A stretch of DNA of 51,819 nt from JAEYKI01 sp036679405 (GTDB taxonomy: Bacteria > Bacillota > Clostridia > Christensenellales > Christensenellaceae). Numbering within the stretch: position 1 is the first letter of the stretch; every line of letters starts with the position of its first letter. This document shows, one piece after another, positions 45,396 through 51,819 of the stretch. The stretch covers positions 1 to 51,819 of the forward strand of contig JAVBVZ010000041.1 in NCBI GenBank assembly GCA_036679405.1. The letters run 5' to 3'. The position numbers and the translations under genes are program-made. Under the pieces are notes generated by a model that saw only the letters and a list, made by a program, of their open reading frames with translations, was not told the origin of the DNA and did not search any database.

Positions 45396-46128
45396 CCGTC
45401 TCCTCCCATCCGTAGATCCGCCTGACTTCTTTTGTATAATTTCCGCTGCCGTCCAGCACGATCAGCGGGGGCAAGACCTCTACGCCTTCTTTGCCGTTTT
45501 TATGCGCGCATACCAAAACGTACTTTGCTTTTTTTCCGATTTTTGAGTGGATAAAACGCATACGTTTGGGGGCAAGTTTCCAACTGCGCAGAGTGGCAAA
45601 AAGCTCGTCTATCCTCTCTGAGCGGTGAATAAAGTAAAACCGGCCGCCGTCGCCCAGCAACCGGGCGGCCGCGTGCGCAATGTCCGCAAAATCCGCTCTG
45701 ATTTCCTGCCGTGCGATCCTCTGGCTTTCATTGGGCGAAGCCTTGCCCCGTCCCACCCGGTCATACGGCGGATTTGAAACAACAACATTACAGCGCGGAA
45801 AGACCCCGGGCATATCTTTAAGGTCGCCGCAGACGATCTTTACGTTTTCAAGGCCGTTTAAGCGCACGCTCCTGTCGGCCATGTCCGCAAGCGCTTTTTG
45901 GATCTCCACCGCATAGACCCGGCACTTGGGGTTTTTCCCTCCGATCAGGATGGACAGGATGCCGCATCCGCACCCGAGGTCTGAAACCGTATCCCCCGCA
46001 TCCGTCCGCACAAAACCGGCCAGCAGCACCGCATCCGTTCCAAAACAAAAGAGGTCCGGATTTTGTATGATCTTAAGGCCTCCCCACTGAAGGTCGTCCA
46101 GCCTTTCATTTGCCTGTAAACTTTCCAT
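45388..46128 (-). CDS. yabB: TrmN6/YabB-type tRNA adenine methyltransferase
   Basis: Rossmann methyltransferase of the tRNA1(Val) A37-N6 family. It has the SAM-binding loop DLGCGCGILSILIGGKNP and the N6-adenine motif SNPPY. I place the start at the ATG at 46126-46128 (247 aa); the frame is open farther upstream, but that part runs through the ferredoxin terminator and lacks conservation. No ribosome site is seen before the ATG, and a TATAAT lies only 6 nt upstream, so a leaderless message is possible; a GTG five codons earlier is the alternative. Confidence 0.88.
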   Translation of the reverse strand: MESLQANERLDDLQWGGLKIIQNPDLFCFGTDAVLLAGFVRTDAGDTVSDLGCGCGILSILIGGKNPKCRVYAVEIQKALADMADRSVRLNGLENVKIVCGDLKDMPGVFPRCNVVVSNPPYDRVGRGKASPNESQRIARQEIRADFADIAHAAARLLGDGGRFYFIHRSERIDELFATLRSWKLAPKRMRFIHSKIGKKAKYVLVCAHKNGKEGVEVLPPLIVLDGSGNYTKEVRRIYGWEETDG

Positions 46129-46201
46129 AGCATCATTATACACAAAACCCGCCTGAATATACAGCACTCCGTTTTTTCTGCCGCGCTGTACCTGCGGGCA
46201 C

Positions 46202-46232
46202 AAAAAAAACAGGCGACCAAATCGCCTGTTTT
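46202..46232 (-). terminator. Terminator of the ferredoxin gene
   Basis: Stem AAAACAGGCGA / TCGCCTGTTTT around CCAAA with eight U residues in minus-strand RNA. Confidence 0.93.
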
Positions 46233-46296
46233 GTTCCAATTTGGATTTCGGCCCCAACGAAAAAACGCCATTGTTCCTTACTTCCGGGCCAAAGGA

Positions 46297-46467
46297 TTAT
46301 CCCTCTATGATCGCTTCAGCGGGACAGGTGTCCACACAAGCACCGCAGGAAATGCAGGTATCCTGGTCGATCACATAGGTTTCCCCGCCATCCGAAATCG
46401 CTTCTACGGGGCAATCAGCCGCGCAGGCGCCACAGGAAATGCAGGTTTCCGTAATCACGTATGCCAT
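46297..46467 (-). CDS. 2[4Fe-4S] ferredoxin
   Basis: Low-potential electron carrier typical of anaerobes. The 56 residues have two symmetrical clusters: CISCGACAADCP and CISCGACVDTCP. The ATG at 46465-46467 follows GGAGGTGAATGAT; an upstream in-frame start would overlap that site. It has its own promoter and terminator, so it is a single-gene unit inserted between ricT and yabB. Its partner enzyme is not in the window. Confidence 0.96.
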   Translation of the reverse strand: MAYVITETCISCGACAADCPVEAISDGGETYVIDQDTCISCGACVDTCPAEAIIEG

Positions 46468-46499
46468 ATCATTCACCTCCAAAAAATTTGAACACCCTT

Positions 46500-46527
46500 A
46501 TTGTAACATTTAGCCGGTAAATTGCAA
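46500..46527 (-). promoter_or_regulatory. Sigma-A promoter of the ferredoxin gene, extended -10
   Basis: Minus-strand TTGCAA (46522-46527), 16-bp spacer, TACAAT (46500-46505) with TGT before it (extended -10). It begins 15 nt past the ricT stop. Confidence 0.78.
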
Positions 46528-46542
46528 CATCTTTTTATACTA

Positions 46543-47424
46543 TTATTCATCTAGTATTGACTTCATATCGTCGTCGATTTCTATTTCTTCATCATCGCTT
46601 TCCACAGCGGCCGAACCGCTCAAAACAGATGAAAGGGTGTATTTTTTTATTTCTACCGAATTGTCCGGCAGTATGATCTTGGCCGTCACCATTTCGGTGA
46701 TTGCATTGGCTTCCACCACCTGGGCGTCTCCGTCTTCTGTTTTTATGGTGCTGCCCACTTTGGGCAACAGTTTGCGCAGCGCTTTGTAATGATCGTTCTC
46801 ATAGTTAAGGCAGCACATCAGGCGGCCGCAAAGGCCACTGATTTTGGTGGGCGAAAGGGAAAGGTTTTGTTCTTTGGCCATCCGAATGGATACCGGCTGG
46901 AAATCCCCCAAAAATTGCGAGCAGCAGCACGGCCGGCCGCAGGGGCCGAGGCCGCCCAGCATTTTCGCTTCATCCCGCACGCCGATCTGCCGAAGCTCGA
47001 TGCGCGTTTTGAAGATGCTGGCCAGATCCTTCACGAGCTCCCTGAAATCCACACGCCCGTCCGCGGTAAAATAGAAAATGATTTTATTGCCGTCAAACGT
47101 GTACTCCACATTTATGAGCTTCATCTGCATATCATGCTTTTGGATCTTTTCCTGGCAAACGTCAAAAGCCTCTTTTTCTTTTTGCTTATTGGCCTTCAGC
47201 TTTTCAAGGTCTTTTTCGTCCGCTTTTTTGATGATCGTTTTAAGGGGTTTTATGATCTTCTCGTCCGTAACTTCACGGGGCGAAAGCACCACTTCGCCGA
47301 ATTCAATGCCCCGGATGGTTTCTACGATCACGCCGTCCCCCATTTGTATCTGCGCGTCTCCCGGATCAAAGTAATACACTTTACCCACATCCTTGAACCG
47401 GACGCCTATTACCGTTTTATTCAT
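46543..47424 (-). CDS. ricT: RicT (YaaT), PSP1-domain protein
   Basis: Part of the Bacillus Ric complex (RicA-RicF-RicT) that acts with RNase Y in mRNA maturation and affects sporulation and competence. The 293 residues have the PSP1 domain and its cysteines 162, 166, 167, 168, 199, 204 and 205, a close match to the iron-sulphur ligands of RicT. The C-terminal tail is acidic (DDEEIEIDDD). Its ATG overlaps the holB stop (ATGA). No ricA or ricF is visible here. Confidence 0.94.
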   Translation of the reverse strand: MNKTVIGVRFKDVGKVYYFDPGDAQIQMGDGVIVETIRGIEFGEVVLSPREVTDEKIIKPLKTIIKKADEKDLEKLKANKQKEKEAFDVCQEKIQKHDMQMKLINVEYTFDGNKIIFYFTADGRVDFRELVKDLASIFKTRIELRQIGVRDEAKMLGGLGPCGRPCCCSQFLGDFQPVSIRMAKEQNLSLSPTKISGLCGRLMCCLNYENDHYKALRKLLPKVGSTIKTEDGDAQVVEANAITEMVTAKIILPDNSVEIKKYTLSSVLSGSAAVESDDEEIEIDDDMKSILDE

Positions 47425-48377
47425 GCAAGCACAACCTCCAATATTTCAAAGAGCATATCTTGAAGCAAGAGCTTTTTTAATATGCCCGCGCACAATTTCC
47501 GCTTTTTTTCCGTTTCCTGCATTATATTTAAAATCTGCGCCAGTTTCCGGCTGGAAAGCCGTCCGGCATAATCTTTGATATCTATAATCTGGTCTGCGTT
47601 GATCACCAGGCGCTCGTCCGCGGTGTTTTTAAAAACCAGTATATCGCGCACATAGCTTTGAAGCGCCAAAAACACATCGTCCAAATGATCCGCATGCTTC
47701 ATAAGCAACTCAAGTATAACGCTGCTGGCCCGGTTTTTAGCGGAAAGCAGCCGTTTTGCAGCGCGAAGGGCCGCCTCTCTGGTCTCAAAGAATTTACGTT
47801 CATGAAGCTCCGCGGCCATATAAGGGTCGTATCCGGCCATTGCGGCCAGAACTTTTGCGCTCATGGTAGAGAGCCCCAGACGCTCCCTAATCTCGCTTTC
47901 CGCCGCCTGACAGCCTTCTGTACGCATTCTAATTATTATACAACGGGACAAAACCGTAGGCAATATGTTTTTCCCGGCGTCTGCCGAAAGCAAGAACACC
48001 GTTTTGTCCGGCGGTTCTTCAATCGCCTTTAATAATTTGTTCTGGGCGGCTTCCACCATACGGTCCGCCCCGGAAATGACCACCGCCTTGTATCCGCCTT
48101 CAAAAGGCTTCCGGTAGATCCATTCCATCAGCCCCGAGTCGCGGATTGCCTCTACCTTTATGTTTTTGCCCGCAGATTCAATTCTGAAAATGTCGGGGTG
48201 AAAACCCGCTTTGATCTTCCGGCACGCGGGGCACTGGCCGCATGCGGAGTTTTGTTCACAGAAAAGCGTGCGTAAAAACGATTCCGACTGGGATTGTGCC
48301 CATCCTTCGCTTCCTTCAATCAGATAAGCGCCCGCAATCTCTCCCGACCGGAGAGCGCCCAAAAGCACGCTATGCAT
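47421..48377 (-). CDS. holB: DNA polymerase III delta' subunit
   Basis: Clamp-loader subunit that helps load the sliding clamp. The 318 residues have the AAA+-like region without a working Walker A, as is normal for delta', and a zinc-binding module with Cys40, 46, 49 and 52. KLLKAIEEPP and the sensor region PTVLSRC are intact. It overlaps tmk by 8 nt and ricT by 4 nt in one operon, the same order as in Bacillus. Confidence 0.95.
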   Translation of the reverse strand: MHSVLLGALRSGEIAGAYLIEGSEGWAQSQSESFLRTLFCEQNSACGQCPACRKIKAGFHPDIFRIESAGKNIKVEAIRDSGLMEWIYRKPFEGGYKAVVISGADRMVEAAQNKLLKAIEEPPDKTVFLLSADAGKNILPTVLSRCIIIRMRTEGCQAAESEIRERLGLSTMSAKVLAAMAGYDPYMAAELHERKFFETREAALRAAKRLLSAKNRASSVILELLMKHADHLDDVFLALQSYVRDILVFKNTADERLVINADQIIDIKDYAGRLSSRKLAQILNIMQETEKKRKLCAGILKKLLLQDMLFEILEVVLA

Positions 48378-49011
48378 TTTGTTTTTCCCGCTCCAGAAGG
48401 ATACCGTCCATGATCGCCTTCACTTTGTCGCTCGTTTCGTATTTGGTACCCTGTGCATCCACACGGATCACCCGGTCCGGATACATTTCGGAAAGTTTGA
48501 TGAATCCCCTGTACAATGTCTGGTGAAAAGCCATCTCTTCTTTCTCCAGCCGGTCGTGTTCCCGCCTTTTGCTCATCCGGGAAACAGCGAGATCCGGCGG
48601 ATAGTCTAAAAAGAAGGTCTTGTCCGGCATAACGCCGCCGGTCGCAAAACAGTTTATGTCAAACACATTGCCGACCCCAAGGCCTCTGCCCACGCCCTGA
48701 TAGGCAAGAGAAGAATCTATAAAACGGTCGCAGAGAACAATTTTTCCCGCACCGACCGCCGGGAGGATCACCTGTGCGGTATGCTGGGCGCGTGCCGCCG
48801 CATAAAGCAGCGCTTCCGTTCTGGCATCCATATCCGCATACTGTACGTCCAAAAGAAGATCCCGGATTTTTTCGGATATGACGCATCCGCCGGGTTCACG
48901 GGTAAATACAAGATCGTACCCCTTTTCTTTAAGGTATTCTCCCAAAAACCGAAGCTGCGTGGATTTGCCGCAGCCGTCCACGCCTTCAAACGATATAAAT
49001 AAGCCTTTCAT
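48370..49011 (-). CDS. tmk: Thymidylate kinase
   Basis: Phosphorylates dTMP to dTDP for DNA synthesis. The 213 residues have the P-loop FEGVDGCGKST (8-18), the DRX motif in LCDRFIDSSLAYQG, and the lid arginines in KRREHDRL. It is preceded by the YaaO-like gene with 18 nt between. Start ATG, with a GGAA-type ribosome site. Confidence 0.96.
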   Translation of the reverse strand: MKGLFISFEGVDGCGKSTQLRFLGEYLKEKGYDLVFTREPGGCVISEKIRDLLLDVQYADMDARTEALLYAAARAQHTAQVILPAVGAGKIVLCDRFIDSSLAYQGVGRGLGVGNVFDINCFATGGVMPDKTFFLDYPPDLAVSRMSKRREHDRLEKEEMAFHQTLYRGFIKLSEMYPDRVIRVDAQGTKYETSDKVKAIMDGILLEREKQNA

Positions 49012-49029
49012 ACTTCGATAAATTCCTTC

Positions 49030-50436
49030 CTAAATATCAGTAACATCAAGTGTATGCCCGTCCGTTCCAAAAAGCGCGTATCCCTGGCTTTGAAGGCGAA
49101 CCAGATGCTCCAGCGTTTCCACATCAATGATCTGCCCGGGAAGAATGTACGGTACGCCGGGCGGATAAGTCCCCACCGTGCAAGCCGCCATTCTGCCCAC
49201 CGTTTTGAAAAAGGGCAGGTTTACGCTGCGGCGGAGCATGATGCTCCGCATACTGTATCCGGGCTGCTCCTGCGGCCTTATGTTCATCACGCTCTCCTGC
49301 GCAATATTGTAATTTGTGCCTCCAAGCTCTCCCAGGGCAATGACAAGCTGTTCATAGTCCCGCCTGTTGTTCCCGAAGCCGCATAAAAGAAGGATATTGC
49401 GGTGATCCGCTCCCTCCACATAAATGCCGCGGCGGGAAAGCTTCTGTTCTGCCAAAAATCCGGTCAGGCCCCGGTCGGTCACGTCGATCACCAGTTTGGT
49501 GATATCCCGGTCGACCGCCCCCGTTCCCCGCGGGATATCCGCCGTCGTGCACCGGTAACCGCCCAGCATTTCGATACGCAAGATGAATTCTTCTAAAAGC
49601 AGGATGGAATCTCCTATGAGCTTTGCGCCTTCTTCTCGCATATCGGCCAGCGCATTGTCAATGGATGCGAGCAACAGATAAGACGGACTGGTGGTCTGCA
49701 AAAGATTAATGTTGCGCTTTATGAGCCCGTCTGTTGCAAGGCTTTTTTCACCTACGCACAGAACCGAGCACTGGCCCATTGCATGCAGCGTTTTATGCAG
49801 GCTCATGGTCCAGATATCCGCGCCTGCTTCCCCCGGATGCACCGGCAGCATGTCGCTGTACGAAAATGCGGCTGCGTGCGCCGCGTCCACCACCACCTGC
49901 ATGCCCACACTGTGCGCAAGGGCCGTGATCTCATTGAGATCCGGACACAGCCCGTAATAATTCGGGTATGTAATGTATACTGCCCGCGCGTCTTCATTTT
50001 CGGAAATCGCTTTTTTTATATCCTGCACGCTCACCACGCCGGGAAGATACGTGTTTTGAGCGCTCGGATACACAAAAACAGGCTTGATACCCGAAAGAAT
50101 GATGCCCGAAACCGCCGACAAATGAAAATCCCGTGCAAAAATCACCTTTTCTCCCGGGTCGGCCACCGACAGCAGCGACGCCACCACGCCGCTTGAAGAG
50201 CCGTTCACCAGGTAAAAGCAGACGCGCGCGGCAAAAGACGGCGCGTTGAGTTTTTGGGATTCGTCAATAACACCGGAGGGCATGTACAGATTGTCGCTGC
50301 CCGTAAGTTCGGTAATATCAAACTTCAGCATCTCCGGGGGCGAAAACCCAAGCCGGCCTTTATGGCCGGGCATATGAAAGCGGACCCTCTCCGCGTCCGC
50401 TATTCGGTGGAGCATCTCAACGATTGGCTTTTTCAT
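49030..50436 (-). CDS. yaaO: Orn/Lys/Arg decarboxylase-family protein (YaaO-like)
   Basis: PLP enzyme of fold type I; the family includes lysine and arginine decarboxylases, but substrate cannot be read from sequence. The 468 residues have HMPGHKG (21-27), the cofactor aspartate VVVDAAHAA (Asp184) and the PLP lysine in TMSLHKTLHAMGQ (Lys215), plus a C-terminal decarboxylase domain. The ATG at 50434-50436 follows AGGGAGATCT, and the gene overlaps the previous one by 20 nt. It stands before tmk as in Bacillus, where yaaO has no clear role. Confidence 0.92.
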   Translation of the reverse strand: MKKPIVEMLHRIADAERVRFHMPGHKGRLGFSPPEMLKFDITELTGSDNLYMPSGVIDESQKLNAPSFAARVCFYLVNGSSSGVVASLLSVADPGEKVIFARDFHLSAVSGIILSGIKPVFVYPSAQNTYLPGVVSVQDIKKAISENEDARAVYITYPNYYGLCPDLNEITALAHSVGMQVVVDAAHAAAFSYSDMLPVHPGEAGADIWTMSLHKTLHAMGQCSVLCVGEKSLATDGLIKRNINLLQTTSPSYLLLASIDNALADMREEGAKLIGDSILLLEEFILRIEMLGGYRCTTADIPRGTGAVDRDITKLVIDVTDRGLTGFLAEQKLSRRGIYVEGADHRNILLLCGFGNNRRDYEQLVIALGELGGTNYNIAQESVMNIRPQEQPGYSMRSIMLRRSVNLPFFKTVGRMAACTVGTYPPGVPYILPGQIIDVETLEHLVRLQSQGYALFGTDGHTLDVTDI

Positions 50437-50896
50437 AGATCTCCCTGAGTTTTTGTGCAAATACATCTGTTGCGTTGAGCGCCAGCGCCACATTGCCTGA
50501 AAGGACAATATAAAAAGTTTGCGAGCCTTCTTTTTTAAAGGTAAACTTTACTTTTTTAAGCCCATTAGCGGATATCTCGTTTTCCGTGCCCAGCGCCCGG
50601 ATATCCCTGAAAGGAAACTCCGTAAGAAGCTTGGGCCGGCTGCCGATCTTGCGGTAAATCTGCACCCTGTCGGCCGCGATCACATAGACGTATTCCGTCA
50701 GAAACAGGCGGACAAACGCAATCCCGAACAAAATGATCCCCGCAAATAAGATATACTGCAGATAACTGATTTTCCATATATATTGCAGGTATCCCACAAT
50801 AAACAGCAGCGCCAGTATAAAAAACACCAGAGCGACGATCAGCAAAAAGCTTTTGAATCCTTTAAGCGGTTTTCTTTTCAGCGTTTCTTCGTACAT
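50417..50896 (-). CDS. Small membrane protein with a PH-like domain
   Basis: The 159 residues have two membrane segments (about 16-36 and 44-66) and then a soluble domain of beta strands ending in a long helix (FAQKLREIYEKANR), a pattern of bacterial PH-like (bPH) domains. No enzymatic motif is seen. It is the first gene of the yaaO-tmk-holB-ricT operon. The ATG has no clear ribosome site, unlike the other genes here. Function unknown. Confidence 0.75.
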   Translation of the reverse strand: MYEETLKRKPLKGFKSFLLIVALVFFILALLFIVGYLQYIWKISYLQYILFAGIILFGIAFVRLFLTEYVYVIAADRVQIYRKIGSRPKLLTEFPFRDIRALGTENEISANGLKKVKFTFKKEGSQTFYIVLSGNVALALNATDVFAQKLREIYEKANR

Positions 50897-50934
50897 ATAT
50901 TTAAAACCATGTCTTTCTGTAATCCTTTTTCATT

Positions 50935-50963
50935 ACTATAGCAAAAAACGAAAGTCCTATCAA
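50935..50963 (-). promoter_or_regulatory. Sigma-A promoter of the PH-yaaO-tmk-holB-ricT operon
   Basis: Minus-strand TTGATA (50958-50963), 17-bp spacer, TATAGT (50935-50940), about 40 nt before the first ATG. Confidence 0.78.
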
Positions 50964-50998
50964 GTTTATTTGAAAAGCATGCGGCGTACGGCCGCACC

Positions 50999-51028
50999 TT
51001 GACAGAAACGCGGCCTTAAGGGTAGCAT
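50999..51028 (+). promoter_or_regulatory. Possible promoter of the DUF1697 gene
   Basis: TTGACA (50999-51004), 18-bp spacer, TAGCAT (51023-51028). The -10 is weak. Confidence 0.45.
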
Positions 51029-51080
51029 GGGATCATACGTATTTGAAATGGCTTGGGCTGTTTTTTAAGGAGGAGTTTTT

Positions 51081-51647
51081 ATGCCTGTTTATGCGGCGCT
51101 TATCAAAGGGATCAACGTAGGGGGACGGCACCTTGTAAAAATGGAAGATCTGCGGCGGCTTTTTGAGGCTCTCGGCTTTCCCGGCGCCAAAACGTATCTG
51201 CAGAGCGGCAACGTCGTGTTTTATGCAAACGAGGCCCCGCCTGCGCTCAGGGAGAGAATACAAAAAGAGTTTGCCGATATCTACGGCTTCCCGGCCCCTT
51301 TGGTTTTGCGCGACGCAAAAGATCTTTCCGGTGCGCTCAGCGCCTTCCCGTACGCGGCGGATGAAAACGCTCCCGGCCGCCCGAAAACCGCGTACGTCGC
51401 TTTTTTGCCCTGTGCACCCACGCCACAGGCCCTTGCGCGCTTTGACACCTTTAAAAAGGAAAGCGAGGCATATACGGTGCACAAAAATGATGTGTTTTTA
51501 TATTTCCCCGAAGGCATGCGGAATTCAAAGCTGGCCGCAAACCTTCATTTGCTGAGCGGCGAGGCAACTTTGCGCAACCAAAAGACGCTGGCCGCCGTAA
51601 CAAAGCTTGCCCTGCAAATGAAAAAAGAATATCATGAAAAGCCGTAA
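51081..51647 (+). CDS. DUF1697-family protein
   Basis: The 188 residues fit the widespread DUF1697 family by the start YAALIKGINVGGRHLVKMEDLR and the segment TYLQSGNVVF, and later NDVFLYFPEGMRNSKL. No function is known; a two-domain alpha/beta fold is reported for the family. The ATG has AAGGAGGAG upstream. It ends inside a terminator hairpin and converges on the rRNA operon. Confidence 0.9.
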   Translation: MPVYAALIKGINVGGRHLVKMEDLRRLFEALGFPGAKTYLQSGNVVFYANEAPPALRERIQKEFADIYGFPAPLVLRDAKDLSGALSAFPYAADENAPGRPKTAYVAFLPCAPTPQALARFDTFKKESEAYTVHKNDVFLYFPEGMRNSKLAANLHLLSGEATLRNQKTLAAVTKLALQMKKEYHEKP

Positions 51648-51659
51648 GGCTTTTTTTTT
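51637..51659 (+). terminator. Terminator overlapping the DUF1697 stop codon
   Basis: Stem AAAAGCC / GGCTTTT around GTAA (the loop contains the TAA stop) followed by nine T. Confidence 0.9.
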
Positions 51660-51663
51660 AAGC

Positions 51664-51699
51664 AAAAAAGAAGGCTGCCTTATTATAAAAACAGCCTTC
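51664..51699 (-). terminator. Terminator of the rRNA operon
   Basis: Arms GAAGGCTG and CAGCCTTC with a 14-nt AT-rich loop and six U in minus-strand RNA, about 15 nt past the 5S 3' end. Confidence 0.88.
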
Positions 51700-51713
51700 C
51701 CTTTGAAAATAGA

Positions 51714-51819
51714 ATCCGGCAATTACCTATCCTCCCGGGCCGTTACCAGCCAAGTACTTTGGGCGTGTTAGGGCTTAACTGCTGTGTTCGGTATGGGAAC
51801 AGGTGGATCCCCTAAGCTA
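51714..51819 (-). rRNA. rrf: 5S ribosomal RNA, 3' part (cut by window edge)
   Basis: On the minus strand the sequence shows CCCATACCGAACACAGCAGT and AAGCCCTAACACGCCCAAAG, the conserved loop A/B/C region of 5S rRNA, followed by GGCTGGTAACGGCCCGGGAG. The 5' end is beyond the window, and the 3' end is estimated within a few bases. It implies an rRNA operon whose 23S and 16S genes lie to the right. Confidence 0.93.

Noticed and set aside
50896..50925. Ten-codon ATG frame just before the PH-like gene
   Set aside because: It overlaps the start of the real gene, ribosome site match is weak and no coupling pattern is visible.

Overview
The window looks like a chromosomal core region of a low-to-medium G+C Gram-positive bacterium of the class Clostridia. 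The evidence is gene order that closely follows the Bacillus subtilis origin-proximal chromosome: tuf-fusA-rpsG-rpsL-L7Ae-rpoC-rpoB, spoVG-glmU-pth-mfd-mazG/yabN-rqcP/yabO, and yaaO-tmk-holB-ricT-yabB-rsmI-abrB-metG-tatD. Strong -35/-10 promoters, AGGAGG ribosome sites, frequent TTG starts, spoVG, abrB and a sigma-H-type promoter point to a spore-forming ancestry. A Christensenellales-like organism is a guess only. No phage, insertion sequence, CRISPR array, tRNA or toxin system was seen.

Layout. 1-4.7 kb (minus): start of tuf, then fusA, rpsG, rpsL and an L7Ae-like protein, driven by a promoter at about 3.9 kb; before them in the reading direction sits a cysteine-rich membrane protein that is the last gene of the rpoBC unit. 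4.7-12.4 kb (minus): rpoC and rpoB with their own strong promoter and a leader of about 180 nt. 12.5-17.7 kb (minus): rqcP, fused ispDF, an anchored beta-propeller-like protein, radA and yacL in one tight operon. 17.8-21.0 kb (minus): HU, mazG/yabN and the foldase lipoprotein prsA. 21.0-27.6 kb (minus): mfd, pth, a HAD phosphatase, glmU and spoVG. 27.8-29.2 kb (plus): murC. 29.2-31.2 kb: serine acetyltransferase (minus) and metA (plus), divergent from overlapping promoters. 31.2-33.8 kb (minus): murA and corA with a leader ORF. 33.9-35.1 kb (plus): two tandem signal peptidases. 35.2-38.4 kb (minus): pepV and a short alanyl-tRNA synthetase. 38.5-39.8 kb (plus): radC and a GNAT protein. 39.9-44.1 kb (minus): comB, metG, tatD and a TatD-linked radical SAM protein. 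44.3 kb (plus): abrB. 44.6-50.9 kb (minus): a PH-like membrane protein, yaaO, tmk, holB, ricT, ferredoxin, yabB and rsmI. 51.1 kb (plus): a DUF1697 protein, converging on the 3' part of a 5S rRNA gene (minus) that marks an rRNA operon running off the window.

Functionally the genes cover translation and transcription machinery, cell-wall precursor synthesis (glmU, murC, murA), protein export and folding (two lepB, prsA), repair (mfd, radA, radC), and methionine/cysteine entry reactions (metA, serine acetyltransferase). I see no obvious novel multi-gene system. The most interesting local signals are a leader ORF threaded through a 12-bp inverted repeat in front of corA, a near-consensus sigma-H promoter at spoVG, a 592-residue alanyl-tRNA synthetase without the C-terminal domain, a very acidic tail on RpoB, and face-to-face overlapping promoters between the serine acetyltransferase and a MetA predicted to use acetyl-CoA. 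Homology calls are from recognition of motifs and were not run against a database.
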